Of a DNA stretch of 64,000 nucleotides, positions 1-12,968 are shown piece after piece (positions within the stretch are counted from its first letter, which is position 1; every line of letters starts with the position of its first letter). The stretch spans positions 1,364,001-1,428,000 of the forward strand of contig JACGCM010000510.1 in NCBI GenBank assembly GCA_014058105.1, in the 5' to 3' direction. This stretch comes from Kingdonia uniflora. Lineage: Eukaryota > Streptophyta > Magnoliopsida > Ranunculales > Circaeasteraceae. Below the pieces are notes generated by a model. The model worked only from the letters and a program-made list of their open reading frames with translations, did no database searches and was not told where the DNA came from. Position numbers and translations under genes: made by a program.

Positions 1-3000
1 GAGGCTGAATTCTATCCATGGACCAAATCCTAGCAGTTCGGTCATGTGAACAGCTAGCAAAATAGTGTCCGACCGGACTAAACTGCAAAAGGCCATATGA
101 ATCAGAAGAATACTTAAAAGCTAAAGTAAAATTTGGACAAGAACATTTAAAACATTACAAAGCCATATCAGAACGGAATCAAAGCAAACAATCCAGAAAG
201 GTTACTAAAGTTATAAACACCTTACACATTCATTTGGAATTATAAACCGACTGTTATAAATTTGTGTATGCGACCCTTAAGAGCAAAGGTGCAAGTTCCT
301 GGCCATATGAATACTGGATCAGTGGGGTCATTCACTGACTTAGTTAGAAGTTTCCTAGCATGTCATATACTTTTGAAGAATGATTATAATTATTGGTACA
401 TAAAAACCATACTCAATTTTAATTGCATCTAGTTAACCGACATGCTGACACAGTAACGGACGTTAAGTGGTTCGGCATGCTTGAATCCACAGGCCTCATC
501 TTTGGATTTATTTGCGAAGTTTAAATAACTTTCCATAAACTTTTGCAGTCTCTATGAATAATCAATCTTTTAAGTACCAAAATTGTCACCTTTAACACTC
601 TTATTATTGGCTTGGTTGGTATAGGCCATGGCTTTTAACTGATTTGGTGCGGGTTCGATTCTTATGCTACACACTTGTATGCATGTTTCTAAATTTTAGC
701 AAATTTTGCCTGAATAATAAAAAAAATTCCTAGTACAAGAATAATCTTCACTACATTTGGTGTACTTTTTCCTAGAATAACATTTGGTACACTTGTATCC
801 TTGAAAAGTTTAAATAGAAATTACAGGGGAGGTACTGTTATCCATCACATGTTCTCATTCTAAGGCCCGTTCGACAATTTTTTAGTGACCACACATGGGA
901 CATGAAAATTTTGCAACGTCTTTAGATACGTGAACGGCAATTATTACATGTCTAGCAGTTGTAGAATGTCATCTCAATACACAAAATAATCACAAGTTTC
1001 CTTCTCGAGGGAGACTGATGACGATAAGATATATTGTGTCAATGCAGCACACAGAAATAGAATCTCTACCTGAACATCCCATACAGGATAATTATGACCT
1101 TTGTAGCAAACAAGATTTGCATTCAGTTTTGTACTCCAAAGTCGAACTGCAGCAGAGCAACCTAATTGTGTTAGAGGGAATCATGGATAGAAAAACAATT
1201 AAGACCCGACAGTAAGGGAAAACATACTGGTGGAGTCTGATGAAGAAGATAGAATAAAATCCCCAAGTGGATTAAATGTAGCTGAATAAATAGGTCCAGA
1301 ATGACCCTGGAATAATGTGTAGGATCTTCTCCCATCCTCTGCACCCAGCACCTGTTCGCTAGAAGTCATTCCATTCTCTCCCTGCAGAGTCGCTGAAGGA
1401 AAAGTGTGTTTATAAACAGGCATATGATGATATTTCTCTTTAATATATCAGAAGGATATTGCTTATGTCCGTTAAGAGAACAGAAGACAGTTAAGTTGTT
1501 ATTGTGTATGTTCATTTCTAGAACGACATTGACTTCATAGAAAGAAAGAAGGAAAACTAAAGTACAAAGCGTGAATAATAACGCTACTACTTTTTATAAG
1601 CATAATATGCTAATGGATCTATAGAGATTAATCGAAAGAACTAGCCTATTATTGGTCGCGTATCGCATACAAGAAAGAGAAAAACAAAAGACTCAAAAGA
1701 AATTCCATGGAAGGACTTCTATAGTTCTTATAAGATTGAGTGTTTTCCATTTTGTCAAATCTCTCTTTGATAGTGAAGAATCGGAGGAAAGTCAATGGAA
1801 TTGGGACTTCAATGCACTTGATTCATACAGTAGGAAGTTCATTATTTTTTTTGTCACAATGTCAGCTCTAGCAGAAAAATAGCATTTCTAAAAGCGAGCG
1901 TGAAGCGCCTACAAAATGGCGGAACATACCAAAGTCCCAACTAAGCATAAATGATGTTTTTACAGAAGTACATGCTGGCATATGAATACTTACAGGTATT
2001 AGCTTGTTGTCCAATCTTCGCCATGTCCCAAACCTGTGTCATAAACACAGATATTAATACAAATGTTGACCTTCCACAGAATCTGACAAATGTGAGCGAT
2101 TGAATAGTAATACAAAATTGAAAAGTTGATTGTGCGAAGTATCCAATCACGAGGTTGGTTCTTAGTTCTTTACTTCTCACAATTTCTAATCAGAATAAGC
2201 AAGAAATAAAACCTTAAGTGAGGAGTCTGAGAATCCTCCAGCAACAAGCGATCCATCATGGGATATTGATGAGCAATTTAAGCTAACAGACATTTAAGCA
2301 TATGTCAGTTCTGGTACATAGCTTATGAAGAAAGATCTGGCGTAGTTAAATCTTAATAGATAAGATAATGTATTACCCATTATGTGTGTTAATAAACGTA
2401 TAAAAGCAAACTGATGGTAATGCCATGCTGCTCAACTGCACACGATTTCTAAGATCCTCGAGAAGAAGTTGTTCATCTTCTGTAGACCTAAAGGAAAGTC
2501 AACCACAAAGATATATAAGTACAAAACTTAATACTATAATTGGCGGCGTTCCTCACAATAGGCTAACTTTTTACCGAATGATGTTATAGTGTGTGACCTG
2601 TACACTAGTCTGTAGCAAATGGCCTTGTTAGAATACTAAATATTCCCACCAATAATTTTCTCAGATAATTGATCTTAAAAAATCTGGCTTCCAGATGATG
2701 ATTTCGGAGTAAAAAGTTTACTAATTCAGTCTCTGACATAACTTTACAGAACTAAAAGAAACCAAAAGCCGAAAGAACGTAAAAGCTATCGAGGGAATTT
2801 TCCTCACTTGTGTAGTATTACCATATTAGTTTAGAAGGGAGTACGTAAATATATTTACGGCCATGAGTGGAACAAGAGGTAACTCAAGAAAAAAAAATCT
2901 CGGCAAAACATACAGAAAAATTAAGTTTGCCAAGATCATCGTTTTTTCAACCAAATCTCCACATAAATAAACAAAACCTATGTCTCCAACTTGCACCTGT

Positions 3001-6000
3001 GTCTGTACCAGTGTTGAAGTGGAGTTTTAAAATATGTAAAGTGACTTCAGAGTGTATGCATTTTCTTGTTGTAACAAAAATCTCGTTAGTTTTATTACGT
3101 TCATGTCTAACACGATAAATTTTAGAACATTTAACTTCTCATGATCACAAAGCTGAAGCTGAGATGAAGAATATGACTAATACACTGTTGGCAAAGCAAG
3201 CTCTGGTTTTACTCGAGGTGCCGTGGACACAGTGTTCGTCTCAGAACGTACGCTTTTCCCAGTAGTACCAACGACCTTGTCCTTTTTCAACTTCTTAACT
3301 GAAGTGCTTTGTTTTCCTCCCTCCACTGATCTCTTCTGAGCAAACAAAAGCAAATAAGAGCATATCTATTCAGAAAACTATTTAGTTTCAGTAAACATTT
3401 GGGCTAGCATAACTTTTAAAATTAAAATAAATTCAAAGGGAAAACTAATGCAAATATCAGATTACCTTGTTATCCTCCAAGTCCCCCTCTTTGGCTTCTC
3501 CTTCAGCCTTCTCCAAATCCGACATCAAACCCCCAGCCTTCTCCAAGCGGTCTTCTAAAGAATCTTCAAGCAACTATGGTTGAGCAAACACAAAAAAATC
3601 CAGTTATTTTGCTTATGAGTAGAATTAGCTAAGAGAAGGCATATATTAGAAAAGTTATTAGATCCCATGAAAAAACAAAGCACTGGGTTGTTCTCAAATT
3701 TTATGTGCTTGTAGGATAAAATATAGAAAAGCGGCATTATCTTTTGCTGAAATGTCAATATCTACAAACATACAAACCGACTTTCTTCATAGCTTGAATA
3801 AAATTAAACAACTCAAGGTTCTTCAAATAAAATCCATAAAGCTAATGTCAACTTCGAGATCTACTAGAACTATAAACAAAATAAAGCAAAAATAAATAAA
3901 AGTTTTTATAGTCATTAGTCATAACATATTACTAACTTATTGTAAAATATTAATACCTTAAATTCATTTCTTTCCTGGTTTTAGTCCTTTCTATATGTAA
4001 CATGTGGCTTGAACACTCCGTACTACAGTGAAAAAAAGTGAGACATATTTTAGTCACAGAAGATTGGCAGCCAAGTTATTGCCTCTGGTAGGGTCAATCC
4101 CATGAAGCGAAGATCAATTCTCAGTCTGTTTGCATATGCTGGGCTGATCCCCAGTTATATAATTAAGTGCGTAATCATGGTCCACCCTAGTTCACATGGA
4201 CCACCCCGTTTTCACTTATTACAAATACAAAATGTGCAGCATATTTGATACCCTCTCACTTTATCCAACATGATCTCTATCCCTACTTTTTTGTCAACTT
4301 CACTCTTCCTCTCTTCTACTGATTTCCTCTTATTATTACAATCTTTTGTTTCTATGCATCTAGCAGTAAAACTATTTAACATGGTAATATAGCCAAAACT
4401 CTAGACGTTGTCACATGTCTGAAGATATGTTACACCCTAAAAAAGAATTTTGTACTTGCCACCTCTAGATTATTTCCATAAAGGATTTTCTGTGGAGACT
4501 TGCTGTCTTTTCTGAGTTCCCTGATTGTTTCAACTATTTCCGTGATTCTCTAGGTGCTGCTCAGCTTTCCGCTTTGAATTTTAGTAATTTGTTTATCTTC
4601 TTCGCCAAGATGGGTGATAAGAATGTTAGGAGTGATGTGACTCGCTTGTTAAGCCTCTGTGGATGTCGATGACCTTCATGAAATTGACCGGACCAACGTG
4701 TACGTTTCTAAGTGCTGAGGACAAAGTGAAGCTTCTCAAATCTGAAAAGCCAGTCACAATTCTGCCAAACTTAGTTGTGATAAAACAACCACTTTGATAA
4801 GCATAAATGTAACTTTTCCATATTCTGCGGCAAGTATTTTGTTGAGAAGAACAATTCTCGCGTCTTTTATGAACATTAGAAGCAAATATTCTCACTTCAG
4901 CTAGGAGGGTAAATCTCAGGTAAAATATTACATTCACCTTCGTGGTTCACAAAAATAACTGAATATCTATCATCTTCTTACCACCACACTTAAGGTGATA
5001 TGACACCAAGGGAGGAATTTTGGGCCACAAAACTCATAAAGTTGAACACCCAAGTATGACCATGTCAGCTCTGAGGCTCCGACCAGTTGTAAACTGCTTT
5101 TTGTTAATAAAGTTTATTCTCGTCTTAAGCGAAATACTATCTTTACTCATTCTTTGGTGAAGAAGATCAGTTTGCTTTTCGTCAAAGAAACTATTTCACA
5201 TGATTGATGTGGCAAGTCTTGTGGAGGTCTTAGTGGTTAGGTGCTATAAAGGTGGCCTGACATACAAGAAAATAGATGCCGAATCACGACAGCCATACTA
5301 ATTGTGTCGGGCCACACTGCAGATTTTTATCTGGATATACATAGAAAGCTTGCATGACTAAACCAGGTAACCAAATCTGATGAGAAGGACCAGAGATCTT
5401 GGTTTCTAAAACTAAGAAAGACCTTGAGAAACTTTATGAAGTGCATGTAGTCAATAAATCTTTTGCTTTCTCCTAAGGTACTTTAGTCAACTCATACAAC
5501 ACTTGTTACTCCGCTCCTTGGTTCATTGACTCCAGAGTGTCTGAGTATTTAACGGATAACTCTTCATTCCAAAGCCTTCACATCTCTAGAAATTGGTTCT
5601 AAATCTAAAGTTTGTTGCTAATACACTCTTTTCTTCTCATTATCTATGTCCTCTCTTATACAAGTACATCACTATCCTTTTATTTTAATGTCACAGTTTC
5701 TCCTAGTTAATCATTCTTGTGATTTTGATAACTATAGAAGTTAATTGATATAGAAGAAAAAAGCATGCACAAGAACGAGCCAAGCAGTGTTAGACAAAAA
5801 TGGAAAAAGTACAACAAATCAAAAGGAAGAACGCCATTAACGAGCCACAAATGTTTGAATTTATGAGTTGTATTCCATGTTTAAATGTTTTTGTGCTGAA
5901 ATTGTAAGTCGGTATGGTTATGAGATGTTTACTAATGCACATGGTTCGAAAAGTCGGATAGGATCAGCCCAACTTGGGATCGGCCTGGTCCGGTTCAGAA

Positions 6001-9000
6001 TGATTTTTTAGAAAATCATGGATCGGTCCAACTCAGCACGGATCGCCCACATTTTTGTCTTTACGAATTGTATTCCACTTTGAAATATTTTTGTTTTGAA
6101 ATCGTAAGTCAATATGGTTGTGAGATATTTACAAGTTGGATCGGACCAACCCGGTATGGTTATGAATTCTCGGAAAATCATGGATCGGTCCAACTCGGCA
6201 GGGATTGCCTAAGTGTTTCCAAGTTGGATCGGAACAGATCGGGAAGGGATTGGTTAGTTATTTAATAATATCTTTCATCCTCATAAAATAATAATAATGA
6301 TAATGATAATAATTATTATTATTATTATTATAATAATGGAAATTATATTTAAGGTACATAAGTTGACTTGGGCCACTCAGACCAACTCGGGATCGGCATT
6401 CGGCGATCCGGCTACCGGTTCCGAGACTTTGAATCATGTAATGCACATATAAAACATTTAGTACATAATTGATTATGAGATTCCATTTCTGAAAGCATAA
6501 GGTTTATGCTCACAGAATCACAACGATCAATGACACATAAAAAAGTAGAATGCTGATTTCAAGACTCACCCCCCACTGTACTTCTTTCTCATTTATCTGC
6601 TTAGCTGTATCCTGACTGCTACCAACTAGAGTTATAACCTCTGGCTCGTCCGAAATTGAGCTGGGCTGTCCAGGAGAAACTGCCAACAAAAGGTATGAGT
6701 AAAAATGTAAATATGTAAACACGACAAAGAATAGCAGTTCTCAAGAAACATGGAGAAAATGAAAACTAAATAGATAAAAAAAAACAAAACACTGAACCCC
6801 ATAACATTGCAGGTCGAGAATTACCTTGGAAATTAATGCGTTCATTGATTATTCCAAGCATTGTAATAGACTGTGTTTTGTGTAGATATAGCAGCAGAAG
6901 TTCATACGAATACTGACAAGGGAAAGAAGAAACAATCAGCATTTTCCATTACTTACAAAAGTAGTGATCCAGTCATGGATTCTATTTGGGGCATTGTTCA
7001 AAAACCTCGAACTCGGGACTGGGATCGCCAAGAGCTGATCCCGATTTGGATCGGGCGATCCGGCCCCAAGTTAGTATTTTTCAGCATAATATATTATGTA
7101 TGTATCTTAAGTTGTTATCTGTTCTTTTTATAGCTCAAATAATTAATCTAAATACAATATTAGAATTGGTCTAGTACAATCCACACCAAAGATACAAAGT
7201 ACACTCTACACGAAAGATACAAATACAAAGATACTTCTGATACTCAAACACAAATGATACAAACACACCAATTTACTAGAAATACAAGCTACATAATAAA
7301 ATTGCTAGATGATTAGATTACCCTCGTAAGCATAAATATAGGGCCGGGCAATAGGACTATAAGGAAATAGGGAATTCTTAAACACTTCAACAACTTAGAT
7401 TAGCCTTCTAAGGAGAATTTACAAATCATTCATGAAGGGCTTCTACAATCAAGAATGTTGACAAATATTGGATAAAATTCAAAAAGGTGATTAAAGCACA
7501 AACTAGAAGATCCAGAGTGATAATCATAGTATCGAATGAAGTTTTAATATGGAGAATACCTGCAAATCATGCCAGTGACACTTCTCGGACTATCTGGGGA
7601 TTGAAGGGGTTTCTGTATTAGATTGAAGAGGTGATTGGATTTTATATATATCGACTACAGAGTGCAGAGTTCTAAGTGATTCTCCATTTTCAGTTCAATG
7701 GGTGAACAGAAAACTGGACCTGATAACTCCACAGTTGTTTTGAAATAAACAGAATGGGGTCACGGTGCTGACCATTTAGCCTTTAACTTCCCGTTATTAC
7801 GTCTACCACTCTATCACCTCATGCTTAACTAAGGCTCTATACAAAAGTTTTCTTAATCATACTTTTAAGCTTCTATTACAAGTTGGGGTTTGATGATGCC
7901 TGTTTTGTGAATTTTGTATTAAGGTCAAAAGAAACTCTGTGCAAGGCATTTATTTCCCTATATTTGGCTGATGGTTATCAATAAATTTTACATTCATCAA
8001 AAAAAAAAAAAAATTGGGTTTGAGATGGTCAATGTTAACACTGATAAAAAAGACAAGTCATAGACTCCTGGTGGCTTTACCAAGAAGTTGTTCTATTATT
8101 CTTTCCCTCTGTTTTTATAATAAAACATGTACTTACTAAAAACTATCCTGATATGTATGTCAAGCACCAAGGGAGACATAATTTTCCAATAGGTTGAAAG
8201 TTCAATTAAGTTAATCACAAGAATAAAAACCCACCTGACATATCTTTATGTTGACTTTTCCCTGCCTAAGAGAACGAGCAAATTCCTTTTCCTGTAAAAT
8301 TCGAAGAAAAAATATTTAACCGGTATCCACAGAGCACCTGTTTAGCAAATTCATGTATATGTTGAAGTCACATAAGTCTCAGAGGAGATTAGTTCCTTCA
8401 CCCATCCTTTGGCAAAATTAAGGATAGTGAATGCTCTACTCTTCATGGAATATAGTCTGAGATAGTTTCAAAAGTGCATTTCCTTTAAGATTCGTGACAA
8501 GATGAGACTATGGAGAACTATATGCTGCATTGTTTTCGTCCCTTCTGGAGTGCACAGCTTGGCTTTTAGGTCATCGATCATGGCCTGGTTCCCTGCTCAG
8601 CTCTTTTTCTAGCTGTTTGGATGTTTTGCTTTTGATGGTTGTTTTCCGGTTTTCATTTCTTTCTCTTTTTTGGCTCATCTTGAACTTCTAATTGATTAAT
8701 ATTATTTAACATATAGAGGATAATGTGGAATAACTTTTAATACCAATACATACCTCAAGATGTGAAGGGGAAATAATGCCTTCCAACTTCTGAAGGTCTC
8801 TTAAGTGCATCAGCTCATGGTCTTCGCGGAAGTTATTGAAGAAAGCCCTCGCTGGGAACTCAAGATACATCCAAGTTAAGCTTATATATGGAGTTGTTAC
8901 ACTGACAAAGTAAATTAAAAGTTTCTGCCCAAAAGTACCTTCCTGGCCATGCTCATTTGCCACGAGATCCATAAAGCAGTGAATAAATACTGGATATAAT

Positions 9001-12000
9001 ACACGTAGTAATTCATGCTGCATAGTATAACGAATAGTTAGCTACATTGAATTGAAAAAAGATGCTTAGGTTACTTAACAAATTATAATAACGTAATTTA
9101 CAATGGGAACAAAATATGGTCCAATATATGTTTTGTCTTCTTCACTGATTTGCTCAGCTATGAAGTAACAATCCTATTAATTGAATTGAAAGTTACATGA
9201 CACGTACCAAACTTGAAAGAAAAATACATAACACTTTGTGATTTTTTCCAAACGCTTTTTGACACCAAAATAGAAAAAGTACATGAAACAAAGCTAGATT
9301 CGATCTTAAAACATGAAATAGAATACTTCAACAGATGAAGCTTGAGCTAGTGGAGCATCGTCGTTGTGCTGATGAGGCTTGAAAATGCCCCGCTCTGTCA
9401 TTCCAAGACATGGAGCGGAGAAACGTCTTTGTACGTAAGGTGGCGTCGAGTTACTCTTTTTGAAGTTTCACCCCGGTTCATCTTAGGAGTTTGGCGATGA
9501 CGACACACCCTATGAAGATGATCCACATTCTATGACGTGTCGCGTAGCCAAAAATTTGTTGAAAATCTTCATCGGATAAGAAAACCAAAGAGTCCGTTCG
9601 GGATCTTCTTGGCTTGTAGGACGGGCTCATTTGGATCCAAACCTTGGTGAGGGTTCCATAATGTTTGAACACATTTATCCAAAGTTGCATTGGCATTTTT
9701 CTTCGTGATGGTTGCCGCTTGAGAGACAGAGAACGGATTGAAGAAGTGGATGAGATAAACCATGGGATTATTCTTTCTCATGTCGGGCTTCGAAATGACA
9801 TCGATAATAGACTCCAAGAGGGTGCGAAGGATGTTGTAGGAAGAGAGACCCTCATGGAGACAATAGATGAGTTGGTAAGCAGCGGTTTTATGGAAAGTCG
9901 GTTAAAAATCATTTAAACACCGCGAATTGGTTGCGGTGGAGAGAGAGCTTTGATGCCGGAATTCTCGTATTTACTGTTGAATGACACGTCTAAAGCGTTG
10001 GCGTAGCCCACGCTTGTTATGAGCGGGGCGTATTTGAAGCTCATACGCTTTTCCTTGATTTTGGTGATTTAAAAGAGAAGCTTGACATTGATTTTGCGTG
10101 ATTCGCTGTTTCACATGAGGCGAATCATGCAATCAACAAGTCACGCAAAATCAACATCGAGCTTCTCTCTCAAATCACCAAAATCAAGTGCAAGCGGCCG
10201 AGCTTCAACAACACCCCGTTCTCCGCAAGCATGAGCTACGCCAATGCTCTAGACGTGCCATTCAACGGTAAGTTCAAAATTTCTGCATCAAATCTTCTTC
10301 TTTTTTTCTCTCTCTCCACCTCTCCACCGCAATCAATTTGCAGTGTTCAAATGGTTTTCAACCAACGTTTACCCCACTCTCTCCACCAAACCGTCGCATA
10401 CCAATCTTGCCTCCACCTTATCTATTTTCTCCAAGAGGGTCTCTCTTCCTACTACATCATTCGTACCCTCTTGGAATCCATTATTAATACAATTCCGAAG
10501 CCAAACATGAGAAAAAATAACCCCATGATTTTTTCCATTCTCATCACCAAGAGGGTCTCTTCCTATAAAATTCTTCACACCCTCTTGGAGTCCATTATCG
10601 ATGTCATTCCGAAGCCTAAGATTAGAAGAAGAAAAAAACATGATTTTTCCCATTCCCACCATTCTCCCACGGCTCAACGACTACACTCCACTAGCTCAAG
10701 CTTCACCCGTAGTTTTCTATGTTTTTGTTTCATGTTTTAGGATCGAGTCTAGCTTTGTTTCATGTATTTTTCTATTTTTGAGTCAAAAAACTTCCAAACA
10801 AAATCATAAAGTGTCGTGTATATTCTTTTCAAGTTTGGTACGTGTCATGTAACTTTAAACTGTTTTTTTAAGAGGGCTCAAGCTTAACTATTTTATTATT
10901 TATTATTATAGAGCATGTTTTACAAGTAAGCCTTGCCTTGCCTTGCTATTACGTGTTAAGAGTGTTGGTGTTGATAAGGACTTAGATGAACAGTTGGTAA
11001 AGTGTGTAGACGATAAGCAGTTGGATAAACCACTTGGGAGTTAGGATAAGCGTGGTTTGAGAAGTTACGTGATGGTTTGATTTAGTGGTTACAAGTAGTT
11101 CTTCATGTAGTCTATATAAAGAGAAGTCTGTACGTTGTAAGTTCGTGTGGGTTAAAAGTTAAAACATAAAACATCTCTCTTCTTTCATTCTACTATTGGT
11201 GAATAACACACTTGAAATAAACATTATTGAGACTAGAGATACACCATTTGCACCAAATATTACCTTGTATAAATCCAGGGAACTATATGTCCACGACCTT
11301 AGCTTGCTATAACCCTCCTGGTACCGTGATGGACCCGTCTCTGATCTGACAAAATGAACACCATTAGATGGAATATCATGTGAATCTTACAACACCATAA
11401 CTACATTGTAATTTTCAGTGGAAAATCTTATAAATAGTGCTCAAATACTGTAAATAAAAATATTAACTCAACCCTGTACATACACTTGAGTCATCAAAAC
11501 ATATTCATAAAATATTAACTCAAGTTTAGATACTAGATATATAAAATATATAACTCAAGTTTGAAATATTTTTGCATTATATTAATAAAGTTCTCCCCAA
11601 CTTAGAAGTTAGAGTTTCTCCTAAGATTGATTTAATTCTCACTCTTGTGTTATCAATAGAAGCTTCCGCCGATTGTTTAACAATAATCATAGCGACGTCC
11701 TAGAATAAGATTTCAGAGATCCTTACAAATTTGGGTAGGGACAAAATCTAGAATTAATCTTTTAATTCTCCTACTTGATTAGAAACCACAAGCATAATCC
11801 AAACTATTGCCGAATTTTACCAGCAACACTTGCAAGGCCCCATAGCCGCGGTTTCCGCCAATTGTTTACCAGCAACACTTTCAATGCCTCTATTCGATTC
11901 TAACTACTGCCACCAAATATTTTCAAGTTCATACCAATGTTAGGCAGCTACATCAGGTAATTAATCATTCCCATTGCCGAGGTTTAACTCTTATAAGTTA

Positions 12001-12347
12001 AAAATAGTCCCCACATGTTCAAATAAACTAGATTGATAAAATGTTCTTTCTTAAACCCTAATTAAACCCATCTCAATTACCCCAAAATATAACATTTCAC
12101 ATGAACTAATTAACCAATACAACACTATTGAATTTGATTTTGACAAATTGGGCAACTAAAGATCAAATTGTAGAGAGAGATTACTCTGCAAATGAGAGGA
12201 TTTGTTTGGCAATTTGAGGATCGGTGGCTGAGGAGGATGAGTTTGAAGATGACTTGTAATCTTCATTGAAAGCGAGCTCGGTTTGCTTGAAACCTTTCTT
12301 CTTCAAATACGCCATTACAGCTCTCTCGATCTTCTCCTCTTCATCCA

Positions 12348-12348
<1 letters not shown>
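1..12348 (-). CDS. TAF5: TAF5, TFIID subunit 5 (3' end beyond window)
   Basis: Subunit of the general transcription factor TFIID in the nucleus: N-terminal LisH, NTD2 dimerisation domain, C-terminal WD40 propeller. I built 15 exons by hand: 12348-12185, 11345-11264, 9017-8939, 8851-8754, 8291-8235, 6912-6825, 6679-6570, 3573-3466, 3335-3184, 2487-2377, 2282-2213, 2033-1994, 1392-1228, 1146-1070, 82-1. All junctions are GT-AG and phases agree, giving about 494 open codons. The start follows a GA-rich leader and begins MDEEEKIERAV. Diagnostic stretches are HELLRVLYPVFIHCFMDLV (NTD2), LEDLRNRVQLSS, RRSYTLFQGHSGPIYSATF and HYFASCSHDRTARIWSMD (WD40). Plant TAF5 is about 670 residues, so the last WD repeats lie left of the window. 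It looks functional despite repeat-filled introns. Family identity is near certain; exon edges are inferred from splice signals and phase. Confidence 0.96.
4490..5610 (+). pseudogene. Decayed Ty1/Copia fragment in TAF5 intron
   Basis: Lies in the long intron between TAF5 exons 7 and 8. The best anchor is 5515-5575, whose plus-strand translation PWFIDSRVSEYLTDNSSF matches the Copia protease signature W-[IF]-[IL]-D-S-G-A. The active-site glycine is replaced by arginine. Upstream sequence to about 4490 is compatible with a degraded gag but is full of stops. No LTRs were found. The protease stretch is reasonably secure; the left boundary is a guess. Confidence 0.5.
5870..6225 (+). repeat. Two diverged direct repeats rich in GGATCGG
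   Basis: Copy 1 (about 5870-6050) and copy 2 (about 6060-6225) share the order TGTATTCCA, TTTTTGT, GTAAGTC, TATGGTT, GAAAATCATGGATCGGTCC. Related GATCGG-rich patches occur at about 6375-6430 and 7010-7070 in neighbouring TAF5 introns. They look like pieces of one dispersed non-coding repeat family. No terminal repeats or target duplication were found. Confidence 0.55.
6287..6338. repeat. (AAT)n-type microsatellite
   Basis: Imperfect ATA/ATT trinucleotide run that switches strand register midway (AATAATAAT then ATTATTATT), so it can form a short hairpin. Intronic in TAF5. Confidence 0.85.
7850..8013 (+). mobile_element. Possible retroposon 3' tail in TAF5 intron
   Basis: An mRNA-like end: TTATCAATAAATTTTAC followed by a 15-base A run (7999-8013). 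This resembles the polyadenylated 3' end of a LINE-type or processed copy inserted on the plus strand, against TAF5. The 5' limit is not visible and no target duplication was identified. Confidence 0.3.
9189..10856. repeat. 1.67 kb foldback (inverted duplication) in TAF5 intron 2
   Basis: Left arm 9189-10105 and right arm about 10120-10856 are reverse complements along nearly their whole length, with a loop of about 14 bp. The outer ends match well (AAGTTACATGACACGTACC against its complement at the right end), as do the inner ends (GATTTTGGTGATTTAAAAG against its complement). The arms differ in length through internal indels: the right arm carries two similar copies of a segment around 10465-10520 and 10570-10625 and a 16-bp insertion near the loop. 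Reading frames inside the arms have no features I recognise. It may be a foldback transposon or an inverted duplication of a lost gene fragment. If transcribed within the TAF5 pre-mRNA it would form a very long hairpin. Confidence 0.85.

Positions 12349-12350
<2 letters not shown>

Positions 12351-12406
<56 letters not shown>
12351..12406. repeat. (CT)17(CA)11 compound microsatellite in TAF5 leader
   Basis: A run of CT dinucleotides (12351-12384) followed directly by CA dinucleotides (12385-12406). On the TAF5 sense strand this reads (TG)n(AG)n and ends 2 bp before the start codon, so it forms the last part of the 5' UTR if transcribed. It is open in frame with the TAF5 start, but the repeat-coded extension is very unlikely to be translated. 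Confidence 0.95.
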
Positions 12407-12407
<1 letters not shown>

Positions 12408-12968
12408 TTCAGAGCTTGATAGGTTCGAAGGTAATAATAAGGCGCGAAGTTGACTCACTGGGTCAGCCTGGATTCCTACGAATTAACACATCTACACTCG
12501 TGAGGATTTTTATCTATGCCATGGTGCTGCAAACGACCGAGGGAGGATGAAATACAGACCGAAATAAAACGTTTCAATAGAAGAAGAAAAAAGCACTCCC
12601 TACGATCCTTTAGTTATGCCATCTCTAGACTCAGTCTAGTAACCTACCATACCACAAGTAATTTGAGATGAAGAACATGATTAGGACTTGAGATGGAGAA
12701 CATGAAGGAAAATGGTTTGTGTTTTACGAGAGATTTGAACAAGTACATTGTGGTGTTGAGAAATGTATTTCTATAGCGTGTTTGGAGAAACGTGTTTTTA
12801 AGGAGGATTGCTCAAGGCGCTCTAATGTGCCATCTGAATCACGTAAACGAAACAGGTCAGACATAAAACTTACATGTACATTGAATTTATACGCTTATTA
12901 AAAAGAGAATTATGTGGCGTAGACAAATTATAGGGAACCCCATGAACCTTATAATCCGGGTATATAAC
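12407..12968. other. Region upstream of TAF5
   Basis: Probable TAF5 promoter and 5' leader (minus strand) plus intergenic sequence up to the Copia target duplication at 12964-12968. I see no convincing TATA box, ORF or RNA gene. Short ORFs here have no family features. Confidence 0.5.

Noticed and set aside
3184..3190. TAF5 exon 9 donor two bases earlier (ACA|GTGTAT)
   Set aside because: It breaks phase with exon 10; the donor at AGT|GTATTA restores VSTEDEQ.
10231..10740. 169-codon frame in the right arm of the foldback
   Set aside because: Not conserved in the left arm, low-complexity composition, no family features.
12181..12405. Upstream Met and repeat-coded extension of TAF5
   Set aside because: The extension is only dinucleotide repeat; the second Met begins the conserved MDEEEK start.
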